Positions 8,789 to 18,070 of a stretch of 20,398 bases of DNA are shown here, in pieces. The notes beneath the pieces are model-generated. The model made no database searches. It saw only the letters and a program-made list of their open reading frames with translations, and was not told the origin of the DNA. A program made the position numbers and the translations under genes. Position 1 is the first letter of the stretch; each line of letters starts with the position of its first letter. Source of the DNA: Haplomitrium mnioides (Eukaryota; Marchantiophyta; Haplomitriopsida; Calobryales); NCBI GenBank assembly GCA_049999725.1, contig JBNGIS010032286.1, positions 1 through 20,398 on the forward strand. Direction: 5' to 3'.

Positions 8789-9727
8789 GGAGGGCTACAA
8801 GAAGTACAAAAGAAGATTGCAGCTGCAAAAGAGGGGGCAAAGCCCAGCCCCTACAACATTCAAGTGGACAAAAGAAATTGTCCTGTCACGGCCACAGTAG
8901 GCCAACTCCTCAAGGATAGCCCATTGTATCGGAGACAGCTCCGTGAATTGTTGATGGGTGCGAAGAGGAGGAAGAGGCTGCCCAAGGTGGGAGCTCCTGC
9001 AAACCTGCAACTAATCTGTGAAGACAAGGGGGTCCCAGAGATCGACATCCAGATCGTGGGGTGCACACTGTCTTTAGTGCCCGTAGATGGAGGGGCAAGA
9101 GTCAACATTATGGTAGAGGAGACAGCGCACAAGTTGGGATTCATGAAATTCTAGCCTACAACCAGGACCATGAGGCTGGCGGATGGGTCACGAGTAAAGC
9201 CACTGGGCTCTCTTCTTCAAATCCCAACCTTCATAGGGGGGAAAGAGTTCAAATTGAATTATCTGGTAATGCGACCCGCCAGAACTTCTTCATACCTAGT
9301 GTTGATAGGAAGGCCGTGGCTGTATGGGGCCATAGTAATGAACAACTAGGGGAACTCCACATTGATATTCGGACTCGACAAAACAATGGTGCACTATGGT
9401 CCAGTTCCTCACTTGGGGGAAACGCAGCCTGAGGCAGAGTACAACAGTGTGTGGTCCGAGGAAGAAGAGGACTCGAAGTACCACTACTGGGTACAATTGG
9501 TGAGTGAAACAACAAAGGAGAATCTGTTGGAGGAGGGTGTGGAGTCTGTCCACCAAAGTGAATTATCAGCCTACGACGGACCAGAGCACCAGTGGAAATC
9601 AGCGGTAGATGGAGCCAAGGGTGGGGGCATCAAGGGGCACTTCGACAAATTGAGGAGCTATGAGTATCAAGAGAAAAACAAAAGCCCAACTGTGACCTCA
9701 TCAAAGGCGCCCACCAACCGCAGGTAA
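8789..9727 (+). pseudogene. retropepsin-like aspartic protease region
   Basis: This part follows Gag in the same frame after a TAG. A lead segment (CPVTATVGQLLKD, LYRRQLRELL) resembles the linker before plant gypsy proteases. The catalytic loop is VPVDGGARVNIM, with the Asp codon at 9086-9088: Asp-Gly-Gly replaces the usual Asp-Thr/Ser-Gly. A hydrophobic segment and LIGRPWLYGAIV (from about 9302) match the second conserved retropepsin block, normally ILGRPWL. TAG stops lie at 9152-9154 and 9347-9349, the latter probably replacing Trp or Gln. The tail is acidic (WSEEEED), then unrecognised, ending at TAA 9725-9727. No reverse transcriptase follows, so the polyprotein ends here; only about 160 bp remain before the polypurine tract. 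Confidence 0.78.
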
Positions 9728-9889
9728 GTTGTGTGTGTGTGTGTATGTGTGTGTGTTTTGTGGGGGGGGGGGGGGGGGATGTTTTGTGGGGTTGTTTTGC
9801 AAGAGATACAGAGTCGAGCCAGCGACCAGCAGTAGAGGCACCAAAAAATTGAGGGAGAAGAAGTGTGTTCGCGGGGACGCGTCACACTT
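9728..9889 (+). repeat. low-complexity 3' untranslated stretch with GT repeat and poly-G
   Basis: A GT-rich microsatellite (about 9729-9757) is followed by 17 consecutive G residues (9762-9778), then ordinary sequence to the polypurine tract. In a typical gypsy element, reverse transcriptase and integrase would occupy several kilobases here. The simple repeat could mark a deletion or template-switch scar, or just slippage. Confidence 0.85.
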
Positions 9890-9902
9890 GAAAGGGGAGT
9901 TA
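9890..9902 (+). other. polypurine tract of the giant element
   Basis: GAAAGGGGAGTTA lies directly before the TGTCAGCC start of the 3' LTR. A purine run abutting the 3' LTR primes plus-strand DNA synthesis in LTR retrotransposons. Its position fixes the left edge of the 3' LTR independently of the LTR alignment. Confidence 0.85.
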
Positions 9903-11681
9903 TGTCAGCCGGTGCTTTGGAGCATTTAAGTAGAATTCACGAAATCATAAGCATCATCGACACAATAAGACTTGGCAAGTGTGAGGGCCTCTCAGGAGCT
10001 ACGGATTGCCCTCAAACAACTACTAAAAGCAGGGCGCATGAGTCATGGGAGGGAAACAGGATCATGGCGGAAGAGAGGAGGAAGGGACCAAGATCCCCAG
10101 CCAGAGGAGGGGCCACCTTTCAAAATTCGAAGCAGGCCAATGAGAGCCCGTGTGTGAGAGGGGAATGCGGGAATCGAAGCCTGGGTAAAAGAAAGAGAGC
10201 GGCCACCTATGGCGAAGCAATCGCATGAGGAAGAAGAACGGATCCACAACAACAAAATTCGAAGGCACTCTGAAGAAAGGCAGATCGCGGGGGTCCTGCA
10301 GCGGCCACAAATCGGGAGGCAAGGATCAGGAGCTGAAAGGAGGAGGTGAGATTGTCACGACGGCAAGCAAGGCCAGGGAAGAGGGACGCCTCGATCCCGC
10401 AAACATGAGAGAGCCCCGCAAGGGCCGATCAAACGCTCCATTTGAGTCTGCAAGTCCTGGCGGAACAGTGGAGTCTTTGGAAGGTCCCACGAGATTCCAC
10501 AGAAACGTGGCATCTCTGGAGCACTTTGCGGGATTCCACGAATGACGTGGCGGCACCATAAGGCCCGTGATTATGTAGAAAGGCGCCTCCCTAAGTGGGG
10601 AGCCCACTTAGCGGGGTTCCGATCTGTCTTACAACGTGGGGACCCCGGTTAAGAGGGATCCGCAAGGAATCCAACAGGGGACCAAAGAAGAAGGCCCGAA
10701 ACAGCGACATATCAGGGATCTGGCCGAAGGAAAACGGGAGAGTGCCGGAAGGACGATATATCGGAGATCCAAGCGGAGGAAGAGCAAGGAAGCCGAAGGG
10801 GCGACTTAGCGCAGATCCATCAAGAAGAAAAACAAAGGAGAGTTGAAAGGGGGACAGATCACCTAGCGGGCCGAATAAGAGTTAGTGAAGGCGAAAAGGC
10901 AACTTGTCAGCGATCCAGTTCAAACGATGCGCATCAGTGGCAAAATAGTGACCTATTGCAAACCGTCCAACGGGAAGAAGGCTGAGCCAGATTGGCGATA
11001 TAGCACCTATCCGGTGGGGAGAAACGAGAGGTATAGCGAAAGGACAATCTATCAGTGAATCGACAAGCGAGATGAGGGCGGTCGGAAAATGAAGCTAACG
11101 CTGGTACAACCGACGGAGGAGCTAGTGGCGCCAAAAGGGTGACTCTTTGCCGCTTCGACAACCAGAAGGGTGAAAGTTTGGCGAGGTGCAGCCAACATCC
11201 GAAAGTTTGAAAGGGGCAAACGGTCCGAAAAGGCCTTGTAGTTTTTATATCGAGCTTTCGAAAGTGTTAACGAAGATAGCCTCGGGCGCGCGCGTAGTTT
11301 TTACTTCGAAGGTACGTCGAAACAACAACATCAGCACAGTTCTTATTCGGCGAGCATGGTAAGTCCGCATCAGCTCTTCGGATGACGTGGCGAGCGCAGA
11401 GAGTCTGCAGGAGGGCTTCGGAAACGTGGCGCGCTGGGAATGCTTGGTAAGGTTTCCGAAGGTCAACTTTGGAAGAAGGGTCCGCGCGACGGTCTACCTA
11501 CCTCTTTGCGGGGCGGCGGCCTTCAGACGACGTGGTGCCTTGGGAAGCACGCAGGGAGTTCTGAGGGTCAACCTCGAAAGGAAGTCAGCCGATGGTCCGC
11601 CTACCCCTTTGTGGGGCGGCATCGGACGGCGCCCTTCGAAGGACGTGGCGACTCCAAGGGCCCCGAACCAACTCACGAGAC

Positions 11682-11685
11682 ACGC
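11682..11685. repeat. short target-site duplication, left copy (ACGC)
   Basis: ACGC precedes the TGTCG start of the insert and recurs at 13432-13435 just after its CGACA end. The uninterrupted 5' LTR has a single ACGC at 4798-4801 in the same context (GACACGCGGCAC), so this is a clean insertion site. Four bases is one less than the five typical for LTR elements; a one-base mutation could hide the fifth. Confidence 0.7.
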
Positions 11686-13431
11686 TGTCGCATGGCAGTT
11701 TCTTGTTCTTGGAATACGTGGGGTATATGGCTGTAGAGAGTGTTATGAAAATGGCAGAAGCTCTGTAGTTCAGTGGTTTGGAATGAATTACTTTGACAGA
11801 GATTTAGGTTCTCATGCTTTTCCTGGTTTCAATAAATGTTCAATCACAAACCCTAAAAAAAAAAGTTTTCTCCAACTCTTTGTTCAAGTGTTGTCAAGGA
11901 GAATGCATGGCTTGCTTGTTGCTAGGGTCTGAAACTCTCAGGCTGAAAACCAAGGTGCAAGATAAATCTGTATGAAACTTTTCAGCTCAAATCCTTGAGC
12001 AAATTGGTCATTACTCTCAAAGATTCAATGTTGTTTGAAAAAAAACCGAACAAAATAACACCCCTAAACTTCCTAGGTAGTAACTTCTTCACTTCAAAGA
12101 GAATAGCCTTGAAACTTCACACACTATTGTAACATGCAACCATCTTGAGGTTCTCAAATTCTCAATTGATACTCTGCTCTTGACAGAATGCAAGAATTCA
12201 CAACTCAAAGTCGAATAAGGAGTGAATTCGAAACAACCTTTCAATCGGTACTCAACTTCAACTCGCTGTTACAGAACAACCCCAACTCTAAATGAATCAA
12301 AACTTGTCTTCAAATTGTAGCCCTTGTTTTCAGATTTCCAATGGTACTCTGCTTGTTTCCAGATCTTTTGTATACTTGATTCAATTGTTTGAAAGACGAT
12401 CTGCCCTTCAATTTGACCCCTTCACCTTCAAACGCTTATAAGTATTTTGTTAAAGTTCCAAACGACTTGAAATTGTTGCAAAGGGATGCCACTCTTCTTG
12501 AGCTTTCGATTCTTGCCTTGCACAAACTCCACTTCCTTTGTAAACTCTTTGAACCTACCAAAAAACGAATTGCCTTCTCTCTTTCCTTTAGGTTTTTACT
12601 AACTCCAAGTTAACTCACTTTTCTTTTGATATAAGAACCATAGAACATAAGCTATTTGTGCTGACAGGAAACAAAGATGAAAGAAACAAAAGGTAAACTT
12701 GAGTCCTCTTCAATCAGATGACCATTTGGTGACGCTCCACCAGTTGCAGCTCCGACTATTCAACATTTACCGAAAACCCGAAACACCCTTCGACGACGAT
12801 TTGAGAAACACCTCTTCACATCAGGTCAGAATGTAGACAGTAAAGTTCCATTGTTCTCCATAGGTGATGATTGGCAATAAAACAGGAATTGGTGAATTCA
12901 TCGCCGAAGTTAGAAACTGATCACCGAAGTGATACACTATCCACTGTCGAAAGTGGTCTCGAGGAATTATCCGCAGCCCAATGAAGAATGGATTTGGAAG
13001 AGGAAAATTAGGAGCAACAAACAATCCTCTGTCCATTTCCAAGATTGCCACCCATAAGCTCCTTCAACTCCACCGTAGAACTTATGTGTTTCGAGCGCCC
13101 ACTCCCCTTTTCGATATCTGTCCCTCTCTGGTTGTTCTTGCGATGATCCCCTTTTCTTCCCCGCTGCTTTCTCTATTATCTTCAAAATATATGAGAGCAT
13201 AATCCGAAAGAATCCATGAACAACCAATAGGATAGTCTTGTCCTTACCTACATGATCTCGAGAATCTTCCACGTAGTATTGGCAAACTCTACTTTTACGT
13301 TACTAGAAGCTTCTCGATAGATGCCTTGTCGCTTCTTCTTGACTTTTCTCTAAACTTATCCATGGTAAGAGTGATTTGTTTTTCTTTTCTTCTTGTTATC
13401 TTTCACACACTTGCTGAACCAAAACACGACA
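11686..13431. mobile_element. 1746-bp insertion in the 3' LTR, probable solo LTR
   Basis: It starts TGTCGCATGG and ends AAAACACGACA, giving a perfect 5-bp TGTCG/CGACA inverted repeat with TG...CA ends, flanked by ACGC duplications. The size suits a solo LTR. Composition is AT-rich, unlike the GC-rich host LTR, with AATAAA near 11830 followed by a run of A. Minus-strand open frames near 12821-13272 match no family I know, and no polymerase or transposase motif is visible. Alternatives are a small non-autonomous element or one carrying a gene fragment. Orientation is not known. Confidence 0.6.
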
Positions 13432-13435
13432 ACGC
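13432..13435. repeat. short target-site duplication, right copy (ACGC)
   Basis: Partner of the ACGC at 11682-11685. The LTR sequence resumes directly after it with GGCACAAGGAGAGGAG, matching the 5' LTR from 4802. Confidence 0.7.
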
Positions 13436-13981
13436 GGCACAAGGAGAGGAGTTCATCGGACCTCGGGCAACGTACGGGTCAACTGCGGAAGGAGCGGTCA
13501 GCGCGATGGTCAGCCTACCCCCTTGCGGAGCGGCGTCGGACGGCGTTGCAGCAGACAACATGGCGCGAGGAGAAGAAAGAGGGATATACGGGAGAATCTG
13601 TGGAGATTCCGTGGAGTGGGTTCTACGAGGCACTTCGGAACTTGGTTTCGAAGAGCCTCTTCGGACTTGGTTCTGCGAGAATCTACAGAATCTCTTCTCG
13701 CAAGATTCCTCGGAGCTCCCCGTAAAATTACCGTTGTACTTGTCTTTCTCAATCAACCAAAGGGACACGCGGCTTGATTTCTCTTTCTGTTGTAATTGGA
13801 TTAACAGACGAAGGAGCCACACGTCGCATTCTCTCACTTTGAGCTCAACGGCTATAATGACTATTCATTGGATCGAGCTTCGGAGGATCAGTGCTCGCAA
13901 GGAGTATACATTGTTTGCCTTTGATTATGTTCAGGTTGATGCATGGGCAATTGCTTAGAGCTATAGCGATGCGATGCACGA

Positions 13982-14565
13982 GAATCGCGCATGGTAAAGT
14001 AGGGGCGAGGATTTAGTAAAGAGCTACGTGAAGCAGGGTACTCGCTCAAGGGGAACCAAAGGATTTAGAGGAGGATTAGAGGGGCGACGAGGATTGCAAA
14101 GTGAGGAGCTCTAGATGCTCGGGCGATCCAAGTGACCTCATCCTTGCAGATGGACCAAGGCGGTGGGTTACTGATACGATAGCTCGAAGGGATCCCGACC
14201 TGCCGAGAACTAAGGAGAGGCTGCCAAGTGAGGAGCTTGGAGTCATCTCGGCGTTTCACGGGCGATTGTGAGGCGCAACAGCGATAGCAAGAAAAGGGAA
14301 TCGTGCATGATAAGGCATGGGTAAGAATTCAATGAGGAACTACGTGAAGCAGAGGTACTCGCTCAAGGGGAACCGAGGGATTTAGAGGAGGACTGGAGGG
14401 GCGCCGAGGATTGCAGAGTGAGGAGCTGTGGATGCTTGGGCGATCCAAGTGACCTCATTATTGAAGGCGGACTAGGGCGGAGGGTTACTAATACGATAGC
14501 TCGAAGGGATTTTGACCTGCCGAGAACTAAGGAGAGGCTGCCAAATGAGGAGCTTGGAGTGTCTC
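13982..14565 (+). repeat. 316-bp tandem duplication inside the 3' LTR
   Basis: Copies begin at 13982 (GAATCGCGCATGGTAA) and 14298 (GAATCGTGCATGATAA) and correspond to the pair at 5347 and 5664 in the 5' LTR. The shared structure shows that the duplication existed before this copy inserted. Confidence 0.85.
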
Positions 14566-14941
14566 GGCATTTCCTTGTGCAAGTGCATCAGCCCAAAGTG
14601 TTCGGATGACACTCTAGTGTGTTTCTTCAAGTGGAGCTGAGAGCTGGGGCTGTGCTAGTGCTTGCACACTGCGCGGGATGACCCGTCGAGGCTCGAGGGT
14701 GGAGTGGGCTACTTGTAGCTGGTAAAGTTGTCTTCCAGAGGTGGAAGTCAAAGAAACTCTCTTCCTAGCCTAAGGAAGGAAAAACATGGCTTCTCGCAAG
14801 GGAAGTTAAAAAACTATCTGGAGAGGAGGGTGTGTGGGTTGCCGGGCTGCAGGTTGTAAGGCAGTAGGACTCATAAGGGAAGTATCAGTTGGTAGAAATC
14901 TAGAGAGCCTTCAAGGACTCTGTTTTCTCTTGCACATAGTG

Positions 14942-14948
14942 TATAAAT
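14942..14948 (+). promoter_or_regulatory. TATA box of the 3' LTR
   Basis: TATAAAT is identical to 6308-6314. If active, it would drive transcription rightward into the downstream copia remnant. Confidence 0.6.
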
Positions 14949-15298
14949 TGTTTGTTCATATCTGTGTAGTTAGATTTCCTTTTTGCATTGTGTTGTAGAG
15001 TTGTATTAGCTTAGAAGCCATCAAGATAGTTGAGCAGACCCTGGGAACAGCCTTGAAGGGGGAGTCCAATCCCTTGACACAAGTCAGGTATCCTTGGGGT
15101 AAATGCTCTTTGTTATGTTATGTTGCATAGATTAGGACTTAGTGCATTCTAAGATAGATTAGGAATCTCTGGACCAATGCTGTGACCACCCTGAGAGGGG
15201 GAGTCTAGACCTCTGGTAGTGTTCAGTTGTGCAGGTCACCAGCACCATTCTTCCCAAGCACAAATAAGGTGGCAGGGCCTAAGTCATTGGGTCATATG

Positions 15299-15304
15299 AA
15301 TAAA
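15299..15304 (+). terminator. AATAAA polyadenylation signal in the 3' LTR
   Basis: Counterpart of 6664-6669; the likely 3'-end signal for the transcript of the giant element. Confidence 0.55.
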
Positions 15305-15559
15305 GCGGAAGAATCACACAAATCACAACTGGGTGTTATGGATGTGGACCTGAGAAGGTTAAGTAGCTGACTTGAGTATAAGAAGAAGAAGAGTGAGAGG
15401 TGCATATAAGGCCTGTAAGGAGAGGAAGAGTCCTTAAGGTCTGAAAGTGGTAACTGGCAAGGGGCCATCTCAGAAAAGAACCTGTAAGCCCGTAAACCTT
15501 CCTCCTTTGCAACCAAAGTGGGACCTGAAAAGGTTAAGGCCGGGGATAGGGGAGCGACA

Positions 15560-15564
15560 ATGAG
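15560..15564. repeat. target-site duplication, right copy (ATGAG)
   Basis: Perfect partner of 3005-3009, directly after the GCGACA LTR end. Copia pol resumes in phase on the next base. Confidence 0.95.
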
Positions 15565-17189
15565 GCTAGATCTGGTAGTGCCAGAGACATTCTTGGTCAA
15601 TGTGGCCAAAGTAAATGATCCACTAACACTGAATGAGGTATTGTCCAAGGAAAACTCCTATGCATGGGAGCTAGCTTGTAAGGAGGAATTAGATTCAGTC
15701 CATAAGAACTGAACTTGGACTCTAACCAAGTTGCCCAAAGGAAGGAAAGCAATGGGGTGTAGGTGGGCACTGAAGGTCAAGTACCAAGTTGATGGGTCTG
15801 TGGAGAGACACAAGGCAAGGTTGGTTGCCAATGGATTCATACAGATGTCCAGGGTAGATCATACAGAAACCTTTTCACCGGTTGAAAAGTTTTCTTCAAT
15901 CAGGTGTCTGTTGGCTGTTGCTGCAATGATGGACTGGAAGGTGCATCAAATTGATATCAAGACAACATTCTGGAATGGAGATCTCGAAGAAGAGATCTAT
16001 ATGCATCATCCAGAAGGATAAGTTGTGAGAGGGAATGAAAGCCTTGTGTGCAGATTAAACAAGGCGCTATATGGCCTCAAGTAAGCGTCATGGCCATGGT
16101 ACCAGTGGATTGACACACATCTGAAGGAGAAGAACTTTAGGAGAAGTGATGCAGATCATAATGTTTACACCTCGAGAGAGGGTGAGAGCACTGTGATTCT
16201 AGTCATCTATGTAGATGACATAGTGATGATGAGCAATGATATGAAGCAGTTGAATCAGGCTAAGAAGGACCTAGAGGTAGCATTTGAAATAATAGACCTG
16301 TAGGAGATTCACTATCTTCTTGGGATACATGTTCAAAGGGATAGACATGCAAGGAAGATAACACTACATCAAAGGGTGTACATTGAGAAATTTCTTAAGA
16401 GATATGGAATGGGAGATTGTAGGGCAGTCAACACCCCATTGGAAGCTGGTATGAGGCTAACCAAGAAAATGGGACCTCGAACAAAAGAGGAAATTGAAGA
16501 GATGACACAAGTGCCATATCAAAGTTCAGTAGGTAGTCTAATATATGCCATGATAGCCACAAGGCAAGACATTGCCTATGTAGTAGGAGTTGTCTCAAGG
16601 TTTATGTCGAACTTAGGAATGGCTCACTAGCTTGCAATGAAAAGAATTTTCCAATATCTTCAAGGCTCCAAGGATCATGTGCTAGAGTACAGTGGATATT
16701 TGGAATCCGCTGAGATCAGCAACAGTTCACTGATTGGATATTGTGACTCTGACTACATAGGAAGCAAGAAAGTCCACATCTAGATATGGTTTTTTGGTGG
16801 GAGGAGGTTCAATAAGCTGGTGTAGTAAGAGGCAAACGTTAGCTGCCTTGTCAACATGTGAGGCAAAGTACATGGCTCTTACTCAAGCCACCAAAGAGGC
16901 TATATGGCTAAGGAGGATGCTGGAAGATGTGGGTTTCAAGCTGGATAAACCCACCACTATTTGTGAGGATAATTAGGGTTGTATATTGTTGGCCAAGAAT
17001 CCAACTTATCACTTGAAAACCAAACACATTGATATCCAGCACCACTTTGTTAGAGAAAAGGTAGGACAAGATATTGAGTTGTAATTCTGTAGAACATGTG
17101 ACATGGCAGTAGGTGCGCTAACCAAAGCACTGCCAAGGGACAAGCATGAGGAATTCATCAACATGCTTGATGTGAAAATGATTTGCTGA
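15565..17189 (+). pseudogene. copia pol remnant: reverse transcriptase and RNase H
   Basis: This is the second half of the interrupted copia pol, which copies element RNA into DNA. Reverse transcriptase blocks in order: LPKGRKAMGCRWALKVKY, RLVANGFIQ, DIKTTFWNGDLEEEIYM (first catalytic Asp), ALYGLK, and YVDDIVM with the catalytic Asp pair at 16214-16219. RNase H has CDSDY (Asp at 16745), TCEAKYMAL (Glu at 16860), CEDN (Asp at 16968) and HIDIQHHFVRE, so all catalytic acids remain. Breaks are TGA 15710, TAA 16019, TAA 16082 (family Gln in YGLKQAS), TAG 16301, TAG 16628 (family Trp), a frameshift between about 16760 and 16775, TAG 16974 (family Gln) and TAA 17082. The natural stop is TGA 17187-17189, nine bases from the polypurine tract end. 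Clearly dead despite intact active-site residues. Confidence 0.94.
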
Positions 17190-17196
17190 GTGGGAG
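17188..17196 (+). other. copia polypurine tract
   Basis: GAGTGGGAG abuts the TGTTGAAAAT start of the LTR, at the end of RNase H. This is the standard position for the plus-strand primer of a copia element. Confidence 0.85.
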
Positions 17197-17326
17197 TGTT
17201 GAAAATTGGCAACTCACATTTTGGTGAGCATATTTATTTCAACAAAAATTTACTTTCTTTACTAGTTAGCTTCTAGCTAGTTTAGAGAGAGATTTGAGGA
17301 TAGTGCCATGTAAAGGCACTTGATGA

Positions 17327-17338
17327 TGACACGTGTCA
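17327..17338. promoter_or_regulatory. palindromic G-box in copia U3
   Basis: TGACACGTGTCA is a perfect 12-bp palindrome centred on CACGTG, the G-box bound by plant bZIP and bHLH factors. It lies about 265 bp upstream of the TATA candidate, a plausible enhancer distance. Function is inferred from the motif only. Confidence 0.45.
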
Positions 17339-17591
17339 ACACTAGGAGACTCCTTAGGGACAATCATGTTTCTTGTCCCTTGCATAAAATAGATCAAGCA
17401 CATGCATACGTTCATGTGCTCACACAAAGAAAAAACATAGGAGTGCATGCAAGAATTGAAGATGCAATAGTGCAACCTGCTCTTATCTATACTCGAAGAA
17501 AAGTCTCCTACACCTGCCAAGATTCAAGCACCCAAAGATTTACAACTGGGCGCCAATAGAAATCCAGCCCATTGGCTGGTATTGTATTGTG

Positions 17592-17598
17592 TATATAG
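17592..17598 (+). promoter_or_regulatory. TATA candidate of the copia LTR
   Basis: TATATAG within GTGTATATAGATCAG, about 395 bp into the LTR. No better TATA motif is visible in the LTR. Confidence 0.45.
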
Positions 17599-18065
17599 AT
17601 CAGAGGAAGGAATGCTCATTGCATCCTCATTGGAAACATATTTCACTTGTATTTTGTTTTGTGGTATTCAAGAAAGAATTGCGTTTGGAGGGAAGAAATC
17701 GTTTTCCTCATTGAAAGTGGAATTGCGAGTCAAGAGTGAATCTTTTCATGCAAGCAAAGGCTCTCATGAAGTGCATGGGCTGCATTTTTGTGCATTGTGA
17801 GGGAGTTGTGATTTGGCATAGAAGGAGGTTATTGTGTTTTTGTACATAGGAGACAAATCGCAAGGAGTTGAGATTTGGTCTAAGAGGAGGTCGCAAATCT
17901 ACCATCGAGCAAAAGAGCCTCGCAACCACCTGCTTTCGCAAATCTGCTGTTACACAAACCCCTTCAGCAAGCTGACGTTTTTCCTTCACTCTCTTTGTTG
18001 TGATTCTCAGATATTGTGGATTTTTCTTGCTGCATTATCATCAACACAATTTGATATTTCCAACA

Positions 18066-18070
18066 TATAG
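18066..18070. repeat. possible copia target-site duplication (TATAG)
   Basis: The five bases after the LTR end should be the right duplication of the copia insertion, but its partner lies outside the window, so this is by position only. The sequence after it is gypsy protease. Confidence 0.35.

Larger units (their letters stand above)
3010..15559 (+). mobile_element. giant non-autonomous Gag-PR LTR retrotransposon (TR-GAG/LARD-like)
   Basis: The element is complete from TGTC to GACA and is flanked by perfect ATGAG duplications. It has long LTRs (3915 bp at 3010-6924; 5657 bp at 9903-15559 including a later insert), a primer-binding site, a broken gag-protease frame and a polypurine tract. 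The internal domain is only about 2.98 kb and contains no reverse transcriptase, RNase H or integrase motif in any frame. Known non-autonomous plant classes include LARDs (large LTRs, no coding) and TR-GAGs (gag retained); this copy combines gag plus protease with very long LTRs. The gag, retropepsin and TGGCGC-type primer site resemble Ty3/gypsy elements rather than copia, so mobilisation by a gypsy partner is the likely inference. A by-eye comparison of the first ~290 bp of the two LTRs gives about 7% difference, mostly transitions. Confidence 0.9.
9903..15559 (+). repeat. 3' LTR of the giant element, with a 1.75-kb insertion
   Basis: It starts TGTCAGCC and ends GGGGAGCGACA, then ATGAG. It aligns with the 5' LTR: 9903-11685 matches 3010 to about 4801, and 13432-15559 matches about 4798-6924. 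Between these lies the insert 11686-13431. It keeps the U3 modules (11490, 11597, 13517), the tandem duplication (13982-14565), the TATA box (14942) and AATAAA (15299). The short segment just before the end (about 15487-15530) differs more from the 5' LTR than the rest does. Confidence 0.94.
1724..18065 (+). mobile_element. Ty1/copia LTR retrotransposon, 5'-truncated and interrupted
   Basis: The domain order integrase then reverse transcriptase then RNase H is diagnostic of Ty1/copia (Pseudoviridae-type) elements. The visible parts are the GAG-pre-integrase zinc domain and integrase at 1724-3009, reverse transcriptase and RNase H at 15565-17189, a polypurine tract and an 869-bp 3' LTR ending at 18065. 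Gag, protease, primer-binding site and 5' LTR are not seen: they are deleted, or lie left of the window behind another insertion. A 12.55-kb non-autonomous element sits between integrase and reverse transcriptase. Numerous in-frame stops and one frameshift show that the copy is dead. The sequence right of the LTR is a gypsy protease/pol frame, implying insertion into that element. Confidence 0.9.
17197..18065 (+). repeat. copia 3' LTR (869 bp)
   Basis: It starts TGTTGAAAATTGG directly after the polypurine tract and ends ATTTCCAACA, giving a TGTTG/CAACA inverted repeat. A TATATAG sequence at 17592-17598 is the best TATA candidate. The U3 has two short inverted repeats (17302-17320 and 17397-17420) around a palindromic G-box (17327-17338). 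Open frames inside have no recognisable product. The matching 5' LTR is not in the window, so age cannot be judged from LTR divergence. Confidence 0.9.

Noticed and set aside
12821-13272. Possible minus-strand genes in the 1.75-kb insert
   Set aside because: The two open frames overlap, match no family I recognise and have no intact start context or domain; recorded as unknown content of the insert.
17266-17989. Open frames on both strands in the copia 3' LTR
   Set aside because: They lie inside a bounded LTR, carry no domain and overlap on opposite strands.
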